From contig QMMV01000019.1 of NCBI GenBank assembly GCA_003647435.1, forward strand, positions 1-13,200: a stretch of 13,200 nucleotides of DNA, written 5' to 3'. This DNA comes from Deltaproteobacteria bacterium. GTDB lineage: Bacteria > Desulfobacterota > Desulfobacteria > Desulfobacterales > C00003060. Positions 6,850-12,608 of this stretch are shown piece by piece; the first letter of the stretch is position 1, and every line of letters begins with the position of its first letter. The position numbers were made by a program, and so were the translations under genes. The notes beneath the pieces were generated by a model, which saw only the letters and a program-made list of their open reading frames with translations, was not told the DNA's origin and did no database searches.

Positions 6850-7283
6850 CTCTGCACCTCCTCGACATTGTGAAGGGTTTCTCTTATGGTCTCTGGGAGG
6901 CCTGGTAGGGGTTCTACCCTCGGCCTCTTTGAAGAAACAAGATTAAAGGCCTCCTCATATCCCATCCCGGCACTACAGAGATACCCCATTAAAATCGAGG
7001 CCGATCTTCCCACGCCATAGTGACACGCCACAAGGACCTTTTCCGAGCCGATGTGCTGTCGAATTACCTGGATGGCCTCTCGCATCTTTTCAGCTGGGAT
7101 GGGTGCGCCATCCTTGAGGGGTATCTTGTGGTATGCCACCCCTTTACGGTGGTTCATCGCAACCACCTTACGTGGATTCACATCGACTTCTTCAGCAACG
7201 TTGAGAATGAAGCCTATCTCGTTTTGAGGTCTCTTCAAATCCTCCAAATCTCCGATCGCCAATCTTTCCCATATGAAGGTCAT
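6834..7283 (-). CDS. Dual-specificity-type protein phosphatase
   Basis: This compact 149-residue phosphatase of the cysteine-dependent PTP/DSP superfamily has the P-loop ACHYGVGRSAS (86-96), with nucleophile C87, R93 and S94. D58 in IPLKDGAPI is the likely general acid. The opening W-E-R-L-A-I-G-D-L-E-D and F-I-L-N-V-A-E-E match the typical first strands of DSP domains, which supports the full N-terminus and hence the ATG at 7283. That ATG lies inside the 3' end of the preceding glycosyltransferase gene (92-bp overlap) and has its own AGGAGC site 7 bases upstream. The substrate could be a phosphotyrosine or phosphothreonine protein, or a phosphorylated sugar, inositol or lipid, as for some atypical DSPs. 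Its place between glycosyltransferases favours control or processing in glycan synthesis. Confidence 0.88.
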   Translation of the reverse strand: MTFIWERLAIGDLEDLKRPQNEIGFILNVAEEVDVNPRKVVAMNHRKGVAYHKIPLKDGAPIPAEKMREAIQVIRQHIGSEKVLVACHYGVGRSASILMGYLCSAGMGYEEAFNLVSSKRPRVEPLPGLPETIRETLHNVEEVQRCISP

Positions 7284-8526
7284 GCGCTTTGCTCCTATCT
7301 AGTTGTGGCAGTTTCCCTCCCTCAAGGATTGCCTTTGCCAGCACCAGGTGTTTTTGTGCCTGGCTGTAAAAGGAATATCTCTGGCTATAAGCGCGATTCT
7401 GCTTGTCCATTTTCTCCCGCAAACCGGGCTCTCGTACTATCTGGACTATCATCCCTGACAGTTCGGTCAGGCTCTCCGCCGCAGGCAGGCCGGAGAGCCT
7501 CAAGGTCTCGCCAATGCCCTCCCAATCCCTTCCGACAACGATCGTGCCGCTGCCCTGGGCATGGGCCATTCTCCCCGATTGGGTGGCGTTGTTACACCAG
7601 AAAACAGCGAAGTCCAAGGCTCTGAAGGCCATCGGGAATATACTCTCAGGGATATAATGTTCAAGGAAAAAGTTCTGTTTTCCGTCGTGATGGGCCTTTA
7701 ACGCCTCACGTATGGGAGCAAATGCACTGAGCTTTTTATCCTTTCTCCTCTGGATTATGCCCGCAAAAAAGGTGATCACACGCAGGCCGGGGAGTCGTTC
7801 CTGAACGAGACGGCCGACCTCATAAAGCTGCAGGGGATCCTTGTCGGCTGTAATGAAACCGAAGTTTCCCAGCAAGATGCTTTCCTCTGACTGTAGATCT
7901 CTCTCTACCTTGGCCAACTCTCTCTTTTGAAAGAGCGGCATTTCAGCTTCATTAAGCAGATAGGAGAAAAGCCTTTTTCTCGCTTCTGCCCGGCCCACTT
8001 TTGGATAGAGGTGAACACCGTGTCTCAGAACGGCGACCTTGTCTCCGTGTCCAGGAAAGGCCTTCAGTACCGCTCTATGAGCTCCATCGGTAAAAACGCT
8101 CAGGCCATCCAGAAAAGGCAGGGCCTTGCTGAGCAGGTCTACCTCTCTTTTGGCCATGCCCGAAGGTGTTTCTTCCGACTGAAAATGGATGGTGTGGAAG
8201 CTGGCAACTACCTTGTTTCCCCTTCTCTTTGCCTCCTCCAGGAGGCTCAAGAAATGATCGTTGCTGTTTCCCCACATCCCAAATGCATGCTGAAACCAGA
8301 GAAGGCCTTTCTCGCAATAGGTCGGAAGTGTGGGATGGGGGAGCGAAAGGCAGTAGTCCACCTTTCCCTTTGTTGCATGATTCATGACTTCGCCCGATGC
8401 GGAAAATTCATCCAGCTTGAAAGAGATAACCCTCCATTGGCTTGGTGATACATGTTCCAGATTATATCTCATGTACGTGCCTATGCCGCATATAATAGGA
8501 GGGAACGTGCTAACAAAGGTAATCAT
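7192..8526 (-). CDS. GT4-like glycosyltransferase (distinct type)
   Basis: The protein is 444 residues from the chosen start. It opens with ITFVSTFPPIICGIGTYMRY, the S-T-F-P-P-x-x-C-G-I-x-T pattern seen in a group of GT4-like enzymes that often neighbour GH130 genes. The central LGNFGFITADKDPLQLYEV segment resembles the donor-domain G-x-F entry, and HAQGSGTIVVGRDWEGIGET replaces the usual E-x7-E region. The ATG at 8526 is preferred because AAGGAGG lies 8 bases upstream; the in-frame GTG (8535) and ATG (8532) lie on or too close to that site. The last 30 or so codons overlap the phosphatase gene in another frame, and this polar tail may be a recent extension through a lost stop. The acceptor is unknown, and the protein is probably cytoplasmic. 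Confidence 0.83.
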   Translation of the reverse strand: MITFVSTFPPIICGIGTYMRYNLEHVSPSQWRVISFKLDEFSASGEVMNHATKGKVDYCLSLPHPTLPTYCEKGLLWFQHAFGMWGNSNDHFLSLLEEAKRRGNKVVASFHTIHFQSEETPSGMAKREVDLLSKALPFLDGLSVFTDGAHRAVLKAFPGHGDKVAVLRHGVHLYPKVGRAEARKRLFSYLLNEAEMPLFQKRELAKVERDLQSEESILLGNFGFITADKDPLQLYEVGRLVQERLPGLRVITFFAGIIQRRKDKKLSAFAPIREALKAHHDGKQNFFLEHYIPESIFPMAFRALDFAVFWCNNATQSGRMAHAQGSGTIVVGRDWEGIGETLRLSGLPAAESLTELSGMIVQIVREPGLREKMDKQNRAYSQRYSFYSQAQKHLVLAKAILEGGKLPQLDRSKAHDLHMGKIGDRRFGGFEETSKRDRLHSQRC

Positions 8527-8550
8527 ATCCATCACCTCCTTGACGAAATG

Positions 8551-9777
8551 TTAGCCCATTGACTGACGCCATGCCTTCACCTCCTTTGTTGGAGAGGGCT
8601 CGAGTATTTGTTCTGCAAGCGCTGCATTGCTTTTCACCTGGGCCTCCAGAGGAGTTCCTACGAGCCTTTGATCAATGGAATCAAGATGGGCCAGGGATTG
8701 CGTGGATCCCCTTGCCATTTCCCTGGTTCGCTCTTCTCGCAAGGCCTCAAACAAATCAATGTAATATTGTGCTATGACCTCGGCCGAGTTTCCTTTCAAG
8801 AACTCTTCCGCTGCGATCTGAGTTTTCCGGTATCTCGCTCCTTTCGTCAAGATCTCCCATAGGCCGGCCTTAAAGTCTTGAGCCCCCGAGTAAGTCATTA
8901 CGACATCCTTTACAGTCTCGAAGAAATTGCTTTTCGAGGCGAGAATGGGGCAGCCTGATCCCAGGCACTGGTACGCGGTGCTCGAGACTACGACGCCGTC
9001 ACAGGGGGATCGGTGAATGATCAAAACGTCGGAGGCGTGCAGGTAATCATATAGGCGCTCCAGGCACGGGGATTCCTGCCGAATCTCCACCTGGAGTCCA
9101 TCTCCGCCGCTCATTAACTCGGTATCTTTCTGTGAGATCACAAGGAGGAGGCAGGGAAGATGGGCTGCAACCTCCTTAATACATGGTAAAAGGGGAAGAT
9201 ACTCTCTGAGCCTCTGACCGAAGATCAAGACAATCTTTTTTCTATTTGGAAGGCCTAACTTCGCCCTCGCAGCGGTTTTATCGCCTCTCTGTAACGGCAC
9301 GCAGGGAAAAGGTATGATGGATATCTTTTCTTCGGGATGGTATCTCTTCAGGAAATCCTCGTAGCGTGTATCAAAGCAGACAATCCTGTCCCAGTCAAAC
9401 TGATAGAATGAAGGGTTGTCCGAGGGCACCCCATCATGGATGACAGTGAGCGTGCTCGCCTTCCTCTGGATATGGTGAAAGATCTTACCCAGGCCGTCTT
9501 TCGGCAACATGCCCAGATCCTGCGCCACAAACACCTCATAATCGGCTTCCAGAATCGGGCGGGGATCAAAATAAAGCCTCTCGCTCGAAGGCGTAGTAAA
9601 GCATCTTGTAACGTAGGCTTCATCCTTGTTAACGATTGCTGTTCCGTGAAAGTCGAAAGGGAAAAAAGAAAAGACCTTGAGAACGTGTCCCATCTCGACC
9701 CATGCCCTTCCTATTAATTCAGCATGTACCGAGACTCCTGAATCCTCATTCCATGCTGACATCATGGCGATTTTCAT
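8551..9777 (-). CDS. GT4-like glycosyltransferase (copy B), first gene of the glycan block
   Basis: This 408-residue protein is paralogous to the product of 5809-6849. It opens with KIAMMSAWNEDSGVSVHAEL and has YVTRCF (55-60), FYQFDWD (124-130), IPFPC (155-159) and CLGSGCPILASKSNFFET in the C-terminal domain. It has about 50 extra C-terminal residues, predicted helical and charged, that copy A lacks. The region matching the GT4 E-x7-E motif reads S-P-C-D-G-V-V-V-S, so both acidic residues are missing; the donor site is unusual or activity is altered. The ATG follows AAGGGAGTG with good spacing. The next gene begins 24 bases after its stop. Its leader contains an AAAATAG-N17-CTATTTT inverted repeat. 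It heads the unit running to the GH130 gene at 4820. Confidence 0.84.
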   Translation of the reverse strand: MKIAMMSAWNEDSGVSVHAELIGRAWVEMGHVLKVFSFFPFDFHGTAIVNKDEAYVTRCFTTPSSERLYFDPRPILEADYEVFVAQDLGMLPKDGLGKIFHHIQRKASTLTVIHDGVPSDNPSFYQFDWDRIVCFDTRYEDFLKRYHPEEKISIIPFPCVPLQRGDKTAARAKLGLPNRKKIVLIFGQRLREYLPLLPCIKEVAAHLPCLLLVISQKDTELMSGGDGLQVEIRQESPCLERLYDYLHASDVLIIHRSPCDGVVVSSTAYQCLGSGCPILASKSNFFETVKDVVMTYSGAQDFKAGLWEILTKGARYRKTQIAAEEFLKGNSAEVIAQYYIDLFEALREERTREMARGSTQSLAHLDSIDQRLVGTPLEAQVKSNAALAEQILEPSPTKEVKAWRQSMG

Positions 9778-10201
9778 GCAATCACTCCCTTTTCGAAAGA
9801 CAAAATAGGGTTCAGGCCCTGGATTCTATTTTCAAAGAATGAATCGAAGCCTCTAAAGTGAAGTTCGATCCACCGCCGGGCTTTCCAATGCGGAGTGTAT
9901 GTATTTCTTTGTAAGAGAGTTATTCGGGCAGGAATCTGGATTATCAGATAAGCTCAAATGGCAATTTAGAGAACAGCAATAAGATATCAAGCAGCTGAAA
10001 ATATCGATACAGAACCACTTTATGCTCGCCTATCATTGCTTCTTTTCCTGCCGAAAAGGATTCAGCTTTTCCAAAACATCTGGAAGAAATCCCTAATTCG
10101 CTTACTCCTGCCCAAAATCCCTGTCTACTGCCTCTTTCGATTCCCTTGATCCTGGCTACAAGAAATGGATGGACCATCCATGGCAAAGAAAACCGACACC
10201 A
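9778..10201. other. 424-bp intergenic region, presumed promoter of the glycosyltransferase operon
   Basis: I see no supportable gene. An 80-codon minus-strand frame (9944-10186) has no recognisable motif, no ribosome-binding site and an atypical Ser/Phe/Leu-rich composition. Close to the glycosyltransferase start, AAAATAG (9802-9808) and CTATTTT (9826-9832) form an inverted repeat around a smaller AGGG/CCCT pair, which could be an operator or a leader hairpin. A palindrome at 10165-10181 lies at the right end. The gap separates the chaperone genes from the glycan genes and most likely contains the glycan promoter, although no textbook -35/-10 pair is clear. Confidence 0.45.
10155..10183 (-). 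terminator. Palindrome ATGGATGG-T-CCATCCAT, weak terminator candidate after the groEL unit
   Basis: On the minus strand a perfect 8-base inverted repeat around one central base (10165-10181) is followed by TTCTTG. It starts 20 bases after the stop of the small gene at 10202. As RNA it would form a 6-bp stem with a 5-base loop, but the T-rich tail is short. A near-copy of one arm occurs within the coding end of that gene (about 10236-10250), so it could be a chance duplication rather than a terminator. Confidence 0.3.
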
Positions 10202-10567
10202 CTATGGGGAAAGCTTGTCCCAGATTTTCAGATAATGGTCCATCCATTCCTCGAACGAGAGATAGGTGCCGGTCTGGTAATCATAGCAAGGGTCAAGAGG
10301 CTTCGGATTTCCTTCTGTTTTCATTTTATGAGCATATTGTTCTAAAATTTGTTTCACTTCCTCCCTGGAATACCCGTATTGCCGTGCGAGGTCCTTTGTT
10401 CCATGGGGATTCCTGTAAATGGCGGCCATCTGTCCGAGTGCCTTGTATTTGAGATCCTTTATCTCCTCTTCAGGCAAGCCCATGTGATCCGCCAGAAATA
10501 CTGCTCTCACAAAGTTCTCGCGCTCGATCTCGAACTTTAATGCATCGTGGTCAGCCTTTTCATGCAT
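10202..10567 (-). CDS. Unrecognised small helical protein downstream of groEL
   Basis: The protein is 121 residues from ATG 10567; a TTG at 10579 would add four residues. It appears mostly helical and rich in charged residues. The stretch GTKDLARQYGYSREEVKQILEQYAHK resembles a helix-turn-helix in which Y-G-Y-S forms the turn, but the match is loose and no family is assigned. The C-terminal part, Y-Q-T-G-T-Y-L-S-F-E-E-W-M-D-H-Y, is aromatic and acidic. Neither start has a good Shine-Dalgarno sequence, and an in-frame TGA lies about 18 bases upstream of the TTG. It follows groEL on the same strand across a strong hairpin, so reduced read-through expression from groEL is plausible. I do not recognise its function. 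Confidence 0.66.
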   Translation of the reverse strand: MHEKADHDALKFEIERENFVRAVFLADHMGLPEEEIKDLKYKALGQMAAIYRNPHGTKDLARQYGYSREEVKQILEQYAHKMKTEGNPKPLDPCYDYQTGTYLSFEEWMDHYLKIWDKLSP

Positions 10568-10579
10568 GGAGATTTTCAA

Positions 10580-10608
10580 GCCCGGGCCGGAATCTCATCC
10601 GCCCGGGC
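10580..10608 (-). repeat. Strong GC-rich hairpin between groEL and the small downstream gene
   Basis: Two copies of the self-complementary octamer GCCCGGGC flank a short spacer. With an added GGA/TCC pairing the structure is an 11-bp stem with one bulged base and a 6-base loop. It lies 15 bases beyond the groEL stop. No T tract follows on the minus strand, so it looks less like a classical terminator than an attenuator or an mRNA 3'-end stabiliser. It would partly insulate the downstream gene from groEL levels. Because the octamer is palindromic, each copy could also pair with itself or be a protein-binding site. Confidence 0.55.
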
Positions 10609-10623
10609 ATTGAAGCGTTTTCC

Positions 10624-12249
10624 TTAATACATATCCCCCGGCGGCATCTGCGGGGCAGCCGGCTGTTTCTTTTCCTCCGGTTTCTCGGCCACCATGGCTT
10701 CGGTTGTCATGAGAAGCCCTGCTACGGATGCTGCATTCTGAAGGGCAAACCGAGTGACCTTGGTGGGATCGATGATCCCGGCCTTAACCAGGTCTTCGTA
10801 CTCGCCGGTTTCCGCATTAAAACCGAAATTACCGTTTCCCTCGATTACCCGCTGGACCACCACGGATCCCTCAAAACCGGCGTTGTTGGCAATCTGCCTG
10901 ACCGGTTCCTCAAGGGCGCGCTTAATGAGGTTCGCCCCTGACTGCTCATCCCCTTCTAATTTGAGCTCCTCAAGAGCCTTCATGGCCCGCATATAGGCAA
11001 CGCCGCCTCCGGGGACGATCCCCTCTTCTACTGCTGCGCGGGTGGCATTCAGGGCATCTTCAACCCTTGCCTTCTTCTCCTTCATCTCAGTCTCGGTAGC
11101 CGCGCCCACATTGATCACAGCAACGCCTCCAATCAACTTTGCCAATCGCTCCTGGAGCTTCTCCCGGTCATAGTCGCTGGTGGTATCCTCGATTTGGGCC
11201 CTGATCTGCTTTACCCGGCCTTCCAGGGCCTCACGGCTGCCGCCCCCATCCACGATCGTGGTGTTATCCTTGTCGATGCTGATCTTTTTGGCGGTCCCCA
11301 GATCGTTCATCGTCACATTCTCCAGCTTGACACCCAGCTCCCCACTGATCACCCGGCCGCCTGTCAGGATGGCGATATCCTCCAGCATGGCCTTTCGTCT
11401 ATCCCCAAAGCCCGGGGCCTTAACAGCCCCACAAAACAAGGTCCCCCTTAGCTTATTAACCACAAGGGTAGCCAGGGCCTCTCCTTCCACATCCTCTGCA
11501 ATAATCAAGATGGGTTTGCCATCTCTTGCAACCTGCTCTAAAATGGGAAGCAGGTCTTTCATGACGCTGATCTTCTTTTCGTTTAACAGGATATAGGGCT
11601 CCTCCAGGTGAACCTCCATCTTCTCGGGCGAAGTGACAAAGTATGGGCTCAGGTAACCCCTATCGAACTGCATCCCCTCAACGACCTTCAGAGTTGTTTC
11701 CATGACCTTGGCTTCCTCTACGGTAATCACACCCTCCTTGCCCACCTTTTCCATGGCATCGGCGATAATGTCCCCGATAGTGCGGTCGTTGTTTGCCGAT
11801 ATAGTACCGACCTGAGAGATTTCTTTTCTATCTTTTGTGGGCTTAGACATCTTTCTCAGTTCTTCAACCACCAGATCAACGGCCTTTTCAATGCCACGCT
11901 TAATGGGCATGGGGTTGCCACCCGCGGCCAAAAGCTTAACCCCCTCGCGATAGATGGCCTGTGCCAGGATTGTCGCCGTGGTGGTACCGTCCCCGGCGAC
12001 GTCGGATGTCCTGGAAGCCACCTCCTTGACCATCTGTGCACCTATGTTTTCAAACTTGTCTTCCAGTTCAATCTCCTTGGCAACGGTCACCCCATCCTTG
12101 CTGATCCTGGGGGAAGCCCAGGACTTTTCAAGAAGGACATTCCGCCCTTTCGGTCCAAGGGTCACCTTCACCGCGTTGGCAAGGATTTCCACACCTTTCA
12201 TCATCTTCTCTCTTGCCTTTGCGCCATATTTAATCTCTTTTGCCGCCAT
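10624..12249 (-). CDS. groEL: Chaperonin GroEL (60 kDa subunit)
   Basis: This complete 541-residue group I chaperonin subunit forms the double-ring ATP-driven folding chamber in the cytoplasm. It starts at MAAKEIKYG because AAGGAGG lies 8 bases upstream of ATG 12249; an in-frame ATG six codons earlier is too close to that site. It contains VAGDGTTTATILAQ with the catalytic Asp, VKAPGFGDRR in the apical domain, EEGIVPGGGVAY in the second equatorial part, and AGIIDPTKVTR near the end. The reading frame is intact and every block expected of an active chaperonin is present. The C-terminus ends M-P-P-G-D-M-Y instead of the flexible G-G-M repeat tail found in many GroELs. It begins 18 bases after the end of the disrupted groES frame. 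No CIRCE element is visible in the sequence immediately upstream. Confidence 0.97.
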   Translation of the reverse strand: MAAKEIKYGAKAREKMMKGVEILANAVKVTLGPKGRNVLLEKSWASPRISKDGVTVAKEIELEDKFENIGAQMVKEVASRTSDVAGDGTTTATILAQAIYREGVKLLAAGGNPMPIKRGIEKAVDLVVEELRKMSKPTKDRKEISQVGTISANNDRTIGDIIADAMEKVGKEGVITVEEAKVMETTLKVVEGMQFDRGYLSPYFVTSPEKMEVHLEEPYILLNEKKISVMKDLLPILEQVARDGKPILIIAEDVEGEALATLVVNKLRGTLFCGAVKAPGFGDRRKAMLEDIAILTGGRVISGELGVKLENVTMNDLGTAKKISIDKDNTTIVDGGGSREALEGRVKQIRAQIEDTTSDYDREKLQERLAKLIGGVAVINVGAATETEMKEKKARVEDALNATRAAVEEGIVPGGGVAYMRAMKALEELKLEGDEQSGANLIKRALEEPVRQIANNAGFEGSVVVQRVIEGNGNFGFNAETGEYEDLVKAGIIDPTKVTRFALQNAASVAGLLMTTEAMVAEKPEEKKQPAAPQMPPGDMY

Positions 12250-12267
12250 TGCTAAGTCCTCCTTCAA

Positions 12268-12558
12268 TCACTTTTCTATGACACCCAGGATATCATCCTC
12301 TCTCATAACAAGATGTTCCACCCCATCGATCTTGATTTCATTTCCCGCATATTTACCGAAAAGTACGCGATCATCCTTTTTGACTTCCAGGCGAATCCGT
12401 TTTCCGTTTTCATCCCATTTCCAGTGACCAACCGCTGCGACCTTCCCCTCTTGTGGTTTTTACTTGGCCGTGTCCGGAATGATGATTTCGCCGGCGGTCT
12501 TCTCCTTCTCCTAAATTCCGACAACAAGCGCCCTGTTGTTTAATGGTCTTAGTTTCAT
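12268..12558 (-). pseudogene. groES: groES (10 kDa co-chaperonin) with two in-frame stop codons
   Basis: Read from ATG 12558 the frame spans exactly 96 codons, the normal GroES length, and ends IKIDGVEHLVMREDDILGVIEK-like, with KLRPLNNR at the start and I-I-I-P-D-T-A-K in the mobile-loop region. It is interrupted by TAG at codon 16 (12511-12513) and TAA at codon 33 (12460-12462), both where GroES usually has Glu. There are no insertions or deletions. The 5' half also has unusual changes: N for D in N-D-R, V-G for K-R, G-E for G-G after K-T-A, and H-W for P-G in the A-V-G-P-G segment. The 3' half is well conserved. The CGGAGG ribosome-binding site is intact, 6 bases from ATG. Decay of a duplicated copy is most likely; sequence error or stop read-through is less likely. 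Confidence 0.85.
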
Positions 12559-12608
12559 TATTATCCTCCGATCTAAGATGGGTATGGGAAACTGAGCGGT
12601 GTTCGGTA
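12559..12608 (-). promoter_or_regulatory. Short ftsH-groES spacer with ribosome-binding site and no CIRCE element
   Basis: The 50-bp spacer contains CGGAGG (12565-12570) before the groES frame. It has no CIRCE inverted repeat (TTAGCACTC-N9-GAGTGCTAA) and no obvious heat-shock promoter. The groES/groEL unit may therefore be read through from ftsH or be started further upstream within ftsH. Confidence 0.45.

Noticed and set aside
8526..8535. GTG (8535) and ATG (8532) as starts of the middle glycosyltransferase.
   Set aside because: They coincide with or directly abut the AAGGAGG site; ATG 8526 has the correct 8-base spacing and leaves the conserved opening intact.
9944..10186. 80-codon minus-strand frame in the gap before the glycosyltransferase operon.
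   Set aside because: No ribosome-binding site, no recognisable motif, low-complexity hydrophobic end, and it starts inside a palindrome.
11608..12255. 215-codon plus-strand frame opposite groEL, and other long plus-strand frames (for example 2070-2606, 6301-6813, 7927-8448).
   Set aside because: All lie antisense to genes with clear family motifs and have Cys/His/Ser/Arg-rich translations typical of shadow frames.
12247..12267. GroEL start six codons upstream at 12267.
   Set aside because: The AAGGAGG site lies just inside that stretch and is correctly spaced only for ATG 12249, and the protein then begins with the usual M-A-A-K-E-I.
12460..12513. Recoding of the groES stops, for example pyrrolysine at TAG.
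   Set aside because: The two interruptions use different stop codons, and neighbouring genes end normally in TAG, TAA and TGA. Both interruptions with surrounding non-conservative changes fit decay better.
12559..12608. CIRCE/HrcA operator upstream of groES.
   Set aside because: No TTAGCACTC-type inverted repeat is present in the spacer.
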